Positions 1 to 10,637 of a DNA stretch of 64,000 nt are shown here, piece by piece. The DNA is taken from NCBI GenBank assembly GCA_021014325.1, contig CM037470.1:3561647-3625646 (forward strand). Direction: 5' to 3'. The position numbers and the translations under genes are program-made. The DNA comes from Plazaster borealis (lineage: Eukaryota > Echinodermata > Asteroidea > Forcipulatida > Labidiasteridae). A model generated the notes under the pieces. That model had not been told where the DNA came from. It saw nothing but the letters and a program-made list of their open reading frames with translations, and did not search any database. Numbering within the stretch: position 1 is the first letter of the stretch; the number at the start of each line of letters is the position of its first letter.

Positions 1-374
1 CATTTTGTGGACATTCATTCAACAGGCAAAAACCTATGCAATGACACAATGCAAGAAAAGCCACACGTAGCCACATACATGTAGTGTATTGCACGTGAAG
101 CAATAATGCCATACCCCTGGCTAATGCAGCCCCCCTGGAAAAGGAAGGTACAGCATTGTCCTTTCGGAAGCTTACAATCATAAAATTGTTTTTAAAGTGA
201 GTAAAAGTCTTGCTCAACATAAATGGGTTACCGGCCAAAAAACCCATCAGAAGTGTGTACTTGTGACTGGTTCCCCTGTTAAATTGTGCTGAGCGAATTT
301 TCAACTCATTGTTTTTTTGTTATGCAGCTTGGCGACAACTCCAACGGTAATCACAGTAAGTTTTCAGACTAAAA

Positions 375-440
375 TTAAACAACGATGTTTTTTATCCAAT
401 CACCAATCCTGTATAACACCTTTAATTTGTTAAAATGTTT
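375..440 (-). mobile_element. MITE family K end fragment
   Basis: Carries ACCAATCCTGTATAACACC followed by TTTAA, the inverse of a K end; the rest is not recognisable. Confidence 0.4.
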
Positions 441-630
441 TTTCTGAAGACGCGACAAGCGGAAATAATGTATTTTGCTTCCATAAAAGATCAGGGCTGT
501 CTCTTCCCTTTCAGGGAATTCCTCCTTCACAGCTTTCCTGCCGTAACTCTGCATCCTTAAAGGAGCTTGTACAGTGCACTTGAGTCTGACACAAAAGATC
601 TGCACATAATTCAACTTTAACATACACACC

Positions 631-891
631 TTAAAGGTAGGGTCATAAAATTGGTAAATACTCCCAAAAAATTAATGACCATCAAAACATACTTGGTGAG
701 AGAAGCACTGCAGCTGTTGTTAGTAAAAAAAAAAACATTTTGGGTTTGGATAATTTTTCACCCCAAAGACGTTTGAATCTGAGAAACGATTCATGCATGA
801 ATGGAATGCTGCGGCCAGAGATGCGGTTGGTACACGCTGTCACCTCACTAAACGTGGATGGATTCGTGAAATGTTTTATCCCTAGCATTTG
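631..891 (+). mobile_element. MITE family D fragment 1
   Basis: Begins TTAAAGGTAGGGTCAT and carries AATCTGAGAAACGATTCATG and CGCTGTCACCTC, which recur in the other D copies. The far end is missing. Confidence 0.6.
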
Positions 892-902
892 AAATAATCA
901 AC

Positions 903-1285
903 AGACCCCTTGCATATATGACGTTACATGCTCAAACAGCGCCCTCACTGAGGCCAAAACGCCCTCACTGAGGCCAAAGGAGGCAAATCATTGGACAATA
1001 GCTGTTCTTTGTGCGTAAAATAGAGAAGGGGTTCGCCCCCGGTGTTCCTGGTTTGATTGGCTGCATATTGCGCCACAGCACCTTGTAAACCATTACATGG
1101 TGCTATGTAAAGGAGTAGGCCTTATACTTATGTAGCCCCACATACCTTGCAGGAAAATACTGAATGTTGAAGCGCCTTGAGCGTCACTGTGTGACGGATA
1201 TGAGCGCTATATAAGAAGTCATTATTATTAAAACGTGCACGTGACCTCAGCGTCCATGTAGCGTTTCGCATTATGCAAGGGGTCT
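903..1285. mobile_element. MITE with AGACCCCTTG ends, interrupted by a SINE fragment
   Basis: Inverted ends AGACCCCTTGCAT / ATGCAAGGGGTCT. GCGCCCTCACTGAGGCC occurs twice inside. Bases 1014-1230 are a SINE 3' fragment; the uninterrupted arrangement is seen at 11785-11954. Confidence 0.75.
1014..1230 (+). mobile_element. SINE family 1, 3' fragment
   Basis: Matches the 3' half of the SINE at 6911-7367 (GAGAAGGGGTTCGCCCC through GAGCGCTATATAAGAAG and an ATT tail). The tRNA head is absent, so it is 5'-truncated. Confidence 0.8.
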
Positions 1286-1814
1286 ATACAAATTTTCCTG
1301 CACCACTTTGCTTGATGCTTTCCGGTCCTACAAGCATAATCCACCGACACCACAGGTGGGATTTGTACCTGTGACCTTCTGCATAAAAAATGGCATCTAA
1401 ACCCTCCTTTTTTGTTTGCCAAACCGGCAATTATTTTGGGTATGTAGTGCATGTCATAGTGAAAGACCTTTTTACATCGACTTGTACACAGCGTATGCCA
1501 CAGGCAGTGGCTGTGAAGGAAGGACCGGGCTAAACTGGGGTAAGGCCAGTTATAAACAGTATAACAAATGAGGTAACTCTGGGTTCTTACACAAGGTGAC
1601 CGCTCACCTTTTTGGGTTGCAGGAGAACAAATTGCGGCATGTTGGTCTGCAGATTCATTATTAGAATAATAAAAACTGCATTTCTTTAGAAAATGACGAT
1701 TTGTATAATTATTCAGTTTCCACTTTGGTCTTTGGAGCATTTCCAAAATCATAACTTTTTGGGAGTTTCGGGCTCAAATCGGCCATCTTGAATTCCACGG
1801 GGCACTCAGCAACA

Positions 1815-2480
1815 GGGCCCAACTTCATAAAGCCTGTAAGCACTGGAAAGCATTGCTTAGCAGAAACAGGTTACCAGCCAAAATTACATTAGGTTTGCAT
1901 CATTGTGGCTGGTGCCCTGCTCATTATCCTGCTTAGCAAAGAAATTTGTCAAGCGGTATTTTCTGCTGAACAACTTCATAAAATTGGGTCCACACGCTTT
2001 GTGCTTATAAAGGCTGTAAGCGCAAAAACTTGCTAAGCAGGGAAAAGTATTTCTTAGCAGAAACAGGTTACCAGCCAAAATTACATTAAGTTTGCATTGT
2101 TGTGACTGGTGCCCTTCTCAATTCTTGCTTAGCAAAGAAATTTGTCAAGCGGTATTTTCAGCTGAACAGCTTCATGAAATTGGGCCTGGATGTTTTCTGC
2201 TTAGGGAGCAGCCATTTGCAGAATTTCTGTATATAAAAAAAAAGCTGCCAACCGTAAGCAAAGCAGAAGGCACGCTGGCTTGCCGGTGGTTCTTGTAAGC
2301 AGGCGAGTGTCGCAACAATGCAAATCCATTGTGAACGCATACACACGCTGTCAAATCTTCTAAATCGTTTTTGAAATAAACTTTTGCTTATGCATATTTT
2401 TCTGTTTTCTGGTGTTTTTTTTCTTTCAGTAAGCAAAATAAATTTGCTTATCGGTGAATAGCTTTATGAAATTTGGGCCC
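1815..2480. mobile_element. Three chained copies of palindromic family E MITE
   Basis: Family E has ends GGGCCCAATTTCATAGAG and an interior with TGCTTAGCAGAAA and TGGTTACCAGCCAAAAT. Three units (about 1815-1991, 1985-2187, 2160-2480) follow each other, each using the previous unit's end as its own start. Confidence 0.65.
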
Positions 2481-2524
2481 AGGCCATGTCTGCAACGAAT
2501 GACTCTGGCTGTATTCAACCCTTT

Positions 2525-2699
2525 GCACGGTCAGCCATTTGCATGTAGAGCCTCGACTTGGGGACAGCAGTGAATAGAAGCATTATATAACTCTGTATTG
2601 TCAAAGTAATGTAATGACACTTTCATCCAAACAGATGCATAAGTTCAATACAAATGAAGCATGAAGTCGAGGCTCTACACGCACATGGCAGATCCGTGC
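2525..2699. mobile_element. Foldback element, 175 bp
   Basis: Inverted ends GCACGGTCAGCCATTTGC and CATGGCAGATCCGTGC, with inner arms GTAGAGCCTCGACTT / AAGTCGAGGCTCTAC. Confidence 0.7.
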
Positions 2700-3486
2700 A
2701 AAAGGGAAAATAGCCGCTTCAGCATAGGCCAAGTTCGCACAAGTACCATTGGTCGAAAACATGTGCTGGGTACCAGGCAATATCGACCACAAATGTGCCA
2801 TTGCTGTTTAGAGCCATAATTAGCCGGTAGTCGAGCTTTTGATGCTCAGCCCGGCCAAGGCCCCAAGTTTTGGTTTCCAAAAAACGACCCCATGGGTTTG
2901 AAAAATGCTCCAAGAAAACGGCTAATATCAAACAATGGGCATGCAGTAACTGGTGGACAACTTTACTTTGATATTTCCTTGTTTTAAATCAAACTTTGCA
3001 CTTATGAATTAGTGCAAGCTCATCGGACGGTAGCTCTCTGATGGGAAACATTATCAATTATTTGAAGATTTGATACTACTTCTTTTCTATTTCCATGAAT
3101 CAGAAAAAAGGTGGGTTTTTTTTCCGTTACTGGTTTTGGTTTGTTTTTTCGCTGGAGGTGGAAATGAAATTGAAACTTAATGGACAATTTGAGGAAAAAA
3201 ATGGGATGCAAATTTTGCTTAAAACTCTGTCGAGGTGCAATTGTGAATACTCCTATTTTTGCTATTTTTATTCTATTTTAGTTCTTTTAAATTGGGTTGT
3301 GGGAAGGTCCGGGCGGAAGGGGGGGTATGGGATGAGAGTGGTTTCCGGGTTGAACCCAACAAACATTAGGAATGTTACGAACTGATCTGCAATATTTTAT
3401 CAAGTTTTACATCCACAGCAGCTAGCAGAGAAAATCCATCCCCCCCCCCACAACCTTTTTGTAAAACGTGAACAGAATTTACTGAC

Positions 3487-3612
3487 CTGGCCAGCCTGGA
3501 GGAAAACGTACTGCTGCATGGGATTCTGCTGCTGTAGCTGCTGCAGCTGCTGCAGGTCTGTAGTGCTGATCTGCTGTAGCGAGGTGCCGGGTAACATGTT
3601 CTGGGTGCTTAT
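3487..3612 (-). CDS. POU2F1: POU class 2 factor, coding exon 8 (conserved LQQLQQLQQQN motif)
   Basis: A 126-base, 42-codon phase-0 exon between a TTTCGCCAG acceptor and a CAG|GTCAGT donor. It begins ISTQNMLPGTSLQQ and contains DLQQLQQLQQQN followed by QQYVFLQAGQ. Vertebrate POU2F1 has nearly the same motif (DLQQLQQLQQQN, then LQQFVLV) shortly before its POU-specific domain, so this exon is the strongest evidence for gene identity. It is the last exon seen; the remaining activation region, POU-specific domain and homeodomain must lie left of position 1. The gene is therefore partial in this window. Confidence 0.9.
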
Positions 3613-3721
3613 CTGGCGAAAAAACAATGTCAGAGAAAATACAACAACGGGTTTAAACCACCCACTCTTCATTCAACGGCACAAGTTTTTGTGCGGTAGC
3701 ACAACTGTGCTCAGATGTGTG

Positions 3722-4062
3722 TGTAGATGAATTAACCGCCTGATATCATATTGCAGGCTGCCATAGTTTTTCTGCCATTCAAAACTCGCAGTGGATGATA
3801 TTGAAAAGTCGGACAGTAGGAGGGTTGAACGTGTACTTTGTAAGATGCATTCACCGCCTGATATCATATTGCAGGTTGCCATAGTTTATACTGTCATTCA
3901 AAACCCGCAGTGGATGATATTGAATAGTCAGACAGTAGGAGGGTTGACCATGTAGTGTGTAGATGCATTCACCGCCTGTTATCATATTGCAGGCTGCGGA
4001 GTTTATCTGTCATTCCAAACCAGCAGTGGATGATATTGAGTGGTCAGACAGTAGGAGGGTTA
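3722..4062 (+). repeat. 118-bp tandem repeat, three copies
   Basis: ACCGCCTG-TATCATATTGCAGG recurs at 3735, 3853 and 3971; each unit also has CAGTGGATGATATTGA and ACAGTAGGAGGGTT. In the intron just right of POU2 exon 8. Confidence 0.85.
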
Positions 4063-4725
4063 ATTTTTAATATTGAGAAAGTGAATGTTAAAGAAGATAA
4101 GGGTGGTATTAAAATACTCATTCAAAAGTTTTACGAAAATCAATTGAAATGAAGACCATGTATGTTACACACTGGAAAGGTATTACTTTGGAGGCAAACC
4201 TTAGAGACCTTGTCAAAATTAGTCGAGAACAACCAGCGGATAAGTACCGTCCAGGACAAGGTTTTTTACCCGCTGTTAATTCACCTTGTTTGAAATTGGG
4301 TGTCGGAGAAAACATGGGAGAAGTTCACAGTACCTGGGGTTACTTTTTTTTTTACAAACCACAGAGACTTAGATCGCTATCTACTGGAAAACAAGCAGGG
4401 GGTCTCGACATGTCTCACTAAAAAATCACACTACAAAACTTAGTCAAATCACAATGACCTCCAAACCTTCCAGATCAGTTCAAAACAGTAAGTTTGTTTA
4501 TACTACATTTAATCAGCCAGTCTTTACCGCAGAGTGCTCAGCGAGGTGCACTGGCATAGGGCTTGTCGTTAATGCATCGGAGAACTGTGTGCCTTTTTTG
4601 TTGTTAACCCCTTGCACTGCTGCAATATCGTAGGACTTCAATTTCCAGGGAAAATGCGATGCAGTACGAGGGCTGGAACTACTTACACTTGGGTATGCTT
4701 GAGACGATTCCTTGATGCATTAATG

Positions 4726-4858
4726 AGCCCAATTCATACTTCATGCGTACGCGAAGCGAGTTTTGGTGACACCATAATCGGTACACGCCATTTTAACTCA
4801 ATTGTGATGCAAGAAATTTTTTCCTGCTTTCGCTTTTGAGTGAAGTATGAATCGGGCT
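4726..4858. mobile_element. MITE family F copy
   Basis: Inverted ends AGCCCAATTCATACTTC / GAAGTATGAATCGGGCT with the same GCGAAGCGA-GTTTTGGTG interior as the 14735 copy. Confidence 0.75.
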
Positions 4859-5418
4859 TTAGTTTTAGGGTGAACAGTTTAGCTACAGCAAGATGTGTTT
4901 TCTATCATGCACAAGAATTGCCAGCAATAAATTGTTAGTGAACAATGCTTTCCTGTGCCTTATACGACCAGTCAAACCTTGACCTACCCCACAGAATAAC
5001 CTCCGTCATGTGCTGCCACCATTTGTAGGGTTAAAACTTTGTAAGGATCGGCAAATTTTGGAGTGAATGCAGCTTTTCATCATAGAAAACCGGTACTAGA
5101 CTATTTTCCATTCAGGCGTTAATATTAAAGTGGGGTGCACCCTACATGCAAATTGATTTAAACATGGGGAAAACAAAAATGGCCGTATACACATGATAGT
5201 GGTCTCATCGCAGAGATTGAAAAAAGAGGTTAAATGTTAAAAGAACAGTTTGTTTTGGACTTCAAAAGTGCACATAAGGACGAAAGTTGTACATAGGCGA
5301 GAGCGCTCTAGTCGACCTCAACCACACAGAAAACAGTAGAGAGAGAGTTTGCAGCACATAAAAGAACGGTGAACAAAAAGACCTCGAGGGAGACACATCA
5401 GAACGGGTTCAATAAAAC

Positions 5419-5571
5419 CTTTGCCTGCTGTTGCTGCTGCTGCTGCAGTTGCTGCTGTTGTGATTGCTGCTGCTGCTGCTGTTGCTGGTGTAGCTGACCG
5501 CTGAATTGACCAGCTAACTGTGAAGGGAACTGGCCCCCTTGCTGCCACATCTTTGAGAAGTCTGTGAAGGG
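5419..5571 (-). CDS. POU2F1: POU class 2 factor, coding exon 7 (poly-Gln)
   Basis: A phase-0 exon of about 51 codons with a very strong pyrimidine tract and CTACAG acceptor. It begins PFTDFSKMWQQGGQF and runs into two Gln tracts interrupted by Ser and Leu, coded by mixed CAG/CAA. The donor is uncertain. A weak AAG|GTTTTA gives the coordinates used here; a GC-type donor CAG|GCAAAG six bases earlier would start the exon at 5425 on the plus strand. Both keep phase 0. A poly-Gln run is compatible with a transcription-factor activation domain. The CAG repeat may be polymorphic. Confidence 0.75.
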
Positions 5572-6482
5572 CTGTAGCGATGGAGGAGGTTTGGGGGGAG
5601 GAGGAAAAAAAGAAGGAGAGAGGCAAGGGGAGAAGGGTAGTGGAGGGAGACAAAGAAGCGCAAAAAGGACCAGCAAAAAAGACAAGCAAGTTAATAGCAG
5701 GCAGGCAAGCTAGGAGGGGGAGGGGGAGGGAGGGCTTGCCGGTGTCAGGCATGCAAGTTCACATGCATTGAAATCACGACCGAGCACACTGCGTGAGCTG
5801 CACAGAATGACTGCACACACTGCCAGAAAAACCAGTAAAAACCCTAAAACCTGGGTTAGAAGTATCTTGTTGGTCTTGAGCAGTACCTCCACGGACTAGA
5901 GATGAAAACAACCCTCAAGCGAGGGCTGGTAACACTATATAATAGTCATGGCACATCCTATTTATTTCACAGTTTTCTCGGAAGTGCAATGCCCTGGGGG
6001 AGTCAAAGTCCTTGATATTCCAGACTGAACCATTCAACAAGAGGTGGGGGGATCAGATCCCATAGTTGTTTAGTTAATTTTTGAGGGGCTGAACATTTTT
6101 TTTCACTCATGTACTTTGTGCACAAAATTGTACAGGCATACAGACCAACCCAGATCTAACCCTCTGATAGAAGTGGAGCCATCTGTTCTTTGTAGCAGGC
6201 TTCTAGATGTCTTGCTGACAGCCTGCGCTAGGTTCTGAGGTTTCCCAACACCCCTCCCCCTGCCAATCAAACTTTTTGGCTGACTGGGGAGCTAGAACAT
6301 TCCTGCATTCGTGTCATTCCTGGGGTTACTTCCACACTTAAGGGTTTTAAACTTCAAAGGCGAGACATCACTTTGCTAGTACTGAAAAACTCCAACCACA
6401 GAAGGTCTGATAACCAATAAAGAACTAAAAACTCTAGGGTTCTCCCAAGACCGAAAAATCGCCATCCTCATTTCCAACTTAC

Positions 6483-6704
6483 CAACTGCACCTGTCCCGA
6501 CGCCTGCTGCTGCAGCAACTGCAGCTGCTGCGCGGTCAGGGCCTGCGTCAGCGTGACCGGCACCGTTGAGGAGGGCTGCGTCATGGTCTGTACCGTTTGT
6601 GCCTGGGACAGCGGCTGGGCGACCGACACAACGGTTGGCTGCGGCTGAGTGGTGAATTGGGTCTGGATTGCCGGTTGAGCCTGGAGGATTCTGGATAGCC
6701 CAGA
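6483..6704 (-). CDS. POU2F1: POU class 2 factor, coding exon 6 (Gln-rich activation domain)
   Basis: A 222-base, 74-codon phase-0 exon, preceded by a long pyrimidine tract ending CTAG and followed by a TTG|GTAAGT consensus donor. It starts SGLSRILQAQPAIQ and ends TAQQLQLLQQQASGQVQL. The VTLTQALTAQQLQLLQQQ stretch aligns well with the conserved Oct-1 segment around TGLTLTPAQQQLLLQQ (recalled vertebrate sequence), which lies in the glutamine-rich activation domain upstream of the POU domain. This is one of the two exons that identify the gene. Confidence 0.88.
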
Positions 6705-6910
6705 CTAGATCACAAAGGAAAAGAAAAAAAGAAAGAAAGTAATTTGTCAGCTCAGAACTATTACATCGGTGCGTCTGTGCAGAAACATTGGATTTATGTG
6801 TGCTTCCGGGATAGCAAAATTTATTTATTGAAAACTAGAAATGTTGTTGATAAACTACACCAGCCAGCAATTATTAGATCAAGTAGTCAACGAGATCTAC
6901 ACAGTACACA

Positions 6911-7367
6911 GTCATGGCGTGTCGTGACCAAGCGGATAAGAGCACTGGAATCAAGCTCTGTTGTTTCTGCTCAGCAGAGTGTGGGTTCGAGTCCCAGTTG
7001 TGACAATGGTTTCCTTCAGCAAGACACTTAATAATTATTGCTGTGTCCTTCGAATGGGACGTAAAGCCGAAGGTCCCGTGTGTTGTGTAATGCACGTTAA
7101 GCACGTTTAAGAACCCAGTGCACTTGTCGTAAAGAGAAGGGGTTCGCCCCAGTGTTTCTGGTTTGTTTGGCTGCATGTGGCTGCATAATGCGCCACAGCA
7201 CCTTGTAAACCATTGTATGGTGCTATATGTAAAGGAAAAAGGTCTCATACTTAAAAAATGTAGCTCCACATACCTTGCAGGAAAAATACTAAATGTTGGA
7301 GCACCATGAGCGTCACTGAGTGACGGATTTGAGAGCTATATAAGAAGCCACTATTATTATTATTATT
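6911..7367 (+). mobile_element. tRNA-derived SINE family 1, full length
   Basis: The head resembles a Leu/Ser-type tRNA: A-box region GTGACCAAGCGGATAAGAGC and B box GGGTTCGAGTCCC, spaced as in a pol III promoter. The body runs to GAGAGCTATATAAGAAGCC and an ATT tail. It lies in the intron between POU2 exons 5 and 6. Confidence 0.8.
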
Positions 7368-7370
7368 ATT

Positions 7371-7530
7371 ACTAACCCTCCTACTGTTTGACCATATAAT
7401 GTCATCCACTGTAGTTTTGAATGACAGTATAAACTACACCAGCCTGCAATATGATATCATGTGGTGAATGTAGCTACACAGTACTTAGTCAAAACCTTCT
7501 ACTGTTTGACCATTGACAGACTATGTGCAT
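7371..7530 (-). repeat. Inverted relative of the 118-bp repeat
   Basis: Reverse complement of the unit at 3722-4062: AACCCTCCTACTGTTTGAC, TCATCCACTG, CCTGCAATATGATATCA. Confidence 0.75.
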
Positions 7531-7612
7531 CACTCTTTGGTGACTGCTTCAACTTCTTCAAGGAGGTTTTGAGAAAATCCTAAAATCAGGAATAAAAATC
7601 CTGAGAAACCAT
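7505..7612 (+). repeat. Family 3 fragment
   Basis: Short piece with TTTGGTGACTGCTTCAAC and ATCCTAAAATCAGG, next to POU2 exon 5. Confidence 0.5.
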
Positions 7613-7662
7613 ATGCAAGATGTGACATTTTTAACCCTCGTTTTAGAAGGTTGTAAGTTTAC

Positions 7663-7794
7663 CTGTTGCACGATGTTGGCACTGCTCGCTGATATAGGCT
7701 GCGCCTGCACCTTCTGTGCTGCTGCCGCCATGGCTGCAGCAGCCGTGGCCTGGGTAAGGGGAAGACCCTGCAAACTGAACACCTGCGGCTGCTG
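7663..7794 (-). CDS. POU2F1: POU class 2 factor, coding exon 5 (Ala/Gln-rich)
   Basis: A 132-base, 44-codon phase-0 exon. It encodes a segment beginning QQPQVFSLQG, passes through an alanine block (AAAAMAAAAQ) and ends ANIVQQ before a CAG|GTAAAC donor. The acceptor is a tandem CACCAGCAGCAG arrangement, so the spliceosome could shift by three bases and gain or lose one or two Gln. An Ala-rich block next to Gln-rich sequence recalls the AQAQLLAAAV region of vertebrate Oct-1, but I cannot claim residue-level homology here. Confidence 0.83.
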
Positions 7795-8601
7795 CTGGTG
7801 ACAAGAAAAACAATGACGAAACACCAGTTAGAGTTAAGTGCATTTACGTTTATTTCCCTACAGGGTTAAACTTAACTTCAGGCATGAGAATGGGTGATGA
7901 TGAACAAACCGGAAATCTATTTCGTACGAAAAAAATCTGAAAAAAACTAACGCTAAAAAGGCATATCCGGATTTTGGGCAAGATGACCCAGGCGTCAGCG
8001 CCGCACGTACTCGGTGAACTGTTGTCAGTAGACTTTTCAAAGTCTGCACACATGTTCCTTTGCTGCAGCTGTAAACGTAATACGGTCAAACAATTAATAA
8101 ACCGCACCGTGATTGAAGTGAGGAATGAGAGAAGTCTACACATATCCATTGATCTCGCTGCATAAAATAAATGCACATGGAAGCCGGGCGCCAATTGTTA
8201 ACGTGCTGTTTTTTCACGAACGGTGTGTCGATCCGCGATATACGATTACTAAGATAAACTTACAATTTCTGATTAGAGAAGAGGGATTAGCGAAATCCAA
8301 ATGTATACCCCCTACAACTCAACCCCCAAATTTTAAATCAAATTCACACTGAACTCAAAGACCACAAAATTGAAAGGGAAAAAAACGGAATTCAGGTTTA
8401 AACCGGAAAATTCTCATGCCTGTAACTTGTGACTCTCGTTTTAACCGTTATCAATCAGAAACGAGTCCATCTGTAAAAAGAGCAGATGTCAACACAGTTG
8501 TATGTTTCTTCTTTTCTTATGTCTAATTCTGTTTTTGATTGTGAGGCACTGTGTTCTTTGTACAGCGCCAAATAAATTATAATTATTATTATTAAATGTA
8601 C

Positions 8602-8655
8602 CTTTTGGGCAACCTGTGCCAATGGAAGCTGCTGTAGAAGCATCTGCGGATGCGC
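8602..8655 (-). CDS. POU2F1: POU class 2 factor, coding exon 4 (small Gln-rich cassette)
   Basis: A 54-base phase-0 cassette exon encoding AHPQMLLQQLPLAQVAQK. The acceptor is TTTTGCAG and the donor is AAG|GTACAT, followed directly by an ATT microsatellite in the intron. The alternation of Gln with Leu/Val/Met is typical of the Oct-1 activation domain. Its length is a multiple of three, so it could be skipped without breaking the frame. It is too short to identify alone; it is accepted because splice sites, phase and composition all fit its neighbours. Confidence 0.78.
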
Positions 8656-8745
8656 CTGCAAAACGACAACCAAATCAAACAGGTGGTTATAGGTCACAGG
8701 AGTGTCTCTTGACAGTGGGAGACTTTCGGGGGACGCTAAGCACTA

Positions 8746-8935
8746 GCCCAATTTCATAGAGCTGCTTCAGCACAAAGAGTAGCTAAGCACAACAAAATTA
8801 TGCTTACCAGAACATGGTTACCAGCCAAAATACCTTGTTATGTGTACAATTTGTGACTGGTATCCTGCTCATTTCTGCTGGGCAGAAAATTGTTAAGCAA
8901 TATTTTCTGCTTAAGCAGCTCTAGGAAATTAGGCC
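8746..8935. mobile_element. Palindromic MITE family E
   Basis: Good complete copy: GCCCAATTTCATAGAGCTGC at the left, the inverse at the right, TGGTTACCAGCCAAAAT inside. Confidence 0.72.
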
Positions 8936-8982
8936 TAGGTAAATCCATCGGTCTTGGAATTGTGCCCATGCTCAGAATAATG

Positions 8983-9360
8983 TTAAAGGTATTATACAGG
9001 ATCGGCAAGGATAACAAACTATCATCGTTTTAATATTAGTCTGAAAGCTTACTGATTAAGAAGTTCAAACATGAACCATTTTTTCAGTGAAATATTTCGC
9101 GCTGAAATGAAGTCATATTCGAGAAAACGGTATCTGAAAACCTTTAAAAACGCAACAGCTGATTTTGGTTGTAACAACCAAAATTTAGCACAATGTGAAA
9201 ATTGTGCATTGTTTTTCACTATTTTCTTCCGACTCACACAACAGATTAAGCCCAAATTTTCACAGGTTTTGTTATTTCATGTATATGGTTGATCACAGAC
9301 AACATGAATACTGTCTGCGACTATTTGGTCAGCTCTACCAATCCTGTATAAAAACTTTAA
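8983..9360 (+). mobile_element. MITE family K copy 1
   Basis: TTAA-flanked element starting TTAAAGGTATTATACAGG and ending CCTGTATAAAAACTTTAA, about 378 bp. Confidence 0.75.
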
Positions 9361-9460
9361 TAGTGGAAAGTACCTGGAATGTCTGCTGCCAACTAGTGTC
9401 CCAAAGTCTCCCACTGAAAAAGTACGTTTTTGGAGGCACTTCATTTTAAAAGAGTAAAAG

Positions 9461-9750
9461 TTAAAGGCAGTGGACACTATTGGTAATTACTCAAAATAAT
9501 TATTAGCACAAAACCTTACTTGGTATCAAGTAATGGGGAGGGTGTTAGTAAATAACATTGTGGAGAACGCTCTCTCTCTGAAGTGGAGTTTTTTTAAAAA
9601 AAGTTTCCACGGTTTTGATTTCGAGACCTCAAGTTTAAGTTTAGAGGTCTAGGAATCAAAACATCTAACAAACAAACAACTGTTGTGACAAGTGTTTTTT
9701 TCTTTTATCTTTGCAACTCGAATGACCGACGAGAGATCGAGCTCAAATTT
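9461..9750 (+). mobile_element. MITE family C, left part only
   Basis: Begins TTAAAGGCAGTGGACACT, related to A in its first 80 bases and different after that. The right end was not found, so it is truncated. Confidence 0.6.
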
Positions 9751-9867
9751 TTTTGTTTATTTATTTATTATGAGATATACACAAGAGAAAGAGAGGAAGA
9801 CTGACAATTGAAAATTACATAGTGTGTGTCTTTAAATTCCTTTACCGGTCTTTCACTTCATTGTCAG

Positions 9868-10165
9868 GTCATACCTTTAAAGTCAGGCTCATAGCTTAAT
9901 GGCCATAAAATCTAACTTGGTGAGAAGCATTGCAGCTGTTGATAGCAATAAACTATTTTGAGAAGGGATTCCCCTTCGAGGTAATATGGTTTGTATAATT
10001 TCTCATCCAAAAACATATGAATCTGTTAAACAATTCGTGTATGAATAGCTTCTCAGATTTCTGAGGATTGACTGAAATTTGAATTTCCCTGGTGTCCGTT
10101 TGTGAATGATGCAGTCAGAGATGTGGTTGGTGCCCGCTGTCATCTCACTAAAAACAAGGATGGAC
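9868..10165 (+). mobile_element. MITE family D fragment 2
   Basis: Shares TGGTGAGAAGCATTGCAGCTG and the CGCTGTCATCTCACTAAA segment with the copy at 631-891. Edges are approximate. Confidence 0.5.
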
Positions 10166-10244
10166 TTGATGTTCTAAATTAAAATACTGTGACAGTTTTT
10201 TTTAGCTGTTTTCTCAACAAGTAGACACTGTTTTCAGCTGAAAC

Positions 10245-10602
10245 TTAAAGGTATCGTACACGTTTGGTAATGACTCAAAACAAATATTAGCATAAAAACC
10301 TACTTGGTAACAAGCAACGGAGAGCTGTTGATAGTATAAAACATTGTAGGAAACGACTCCCTCTGAAGTAACGTAGTTTTTGAGAAAGAGGTAATTTCTC
10401 ACTAAAATAATAATTTTTATTCCTATCTGAAAGCACACAAATTTGTACAACAAGGATGTTTTTTCTTTCATCATTTTCTTGCAACTTCGATGACCAATTG
10501 AGCCCAAATTTTCACAGGCTTAATACTTTATGCATATGTTGGGATACACCCCGTGAGAACACTGGTCTTTGACAATTACCAAACGTGTACGATGCCTTTA
10601 AA
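10245..10602 (+). mobile_element. MITE family A copy 1 (TTAA-flanked)
   Basis: Complete copy beginning TTAAAGGTATCGTACACG and ending with the inverse, CGTGTACGATGCCTTTAA. Family A is about 360-400 bp with a TTAA target duplication. It carries no transposase. TTAAAGG ends with TTAA duplications are the signature of T2/Kolobok-type MITEs; that superfamily call is an inference. Its right end is 35 bp from POU2 exon 3. Confidence 0.85.
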
Positions 10603-10637
10603 GGGAAAAAAGGACTTGGGGAGGGGGGAGATCTTAC

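Noticed and set aside
328..355. A 28-base plus-strand exon between TTTTTTTGTTATGCAG and GTAAGT
   Set aside because: Splice-like signals are good, but there is no second plus-strand exon, no coding context, and short chance matches are expected in 64 kb.
1228..1752. 174-residue minus-strand open frame
   Set aside because: It overlaps the end of a MITE and unrelated sequence, has no recognisable domain, no splice support and Cys/His-rich translated repeat character.
10214..10507. Recurring minus-strand frame of 60-97 residues with a shared LVRNYLFLKNYVTSEG segment in many places
   Set aside because: It recurs because it lies in MITE family A. Frames are broken differently in different copies, the reading is one strand of a palindromic non-coding element, and no known domain fits.
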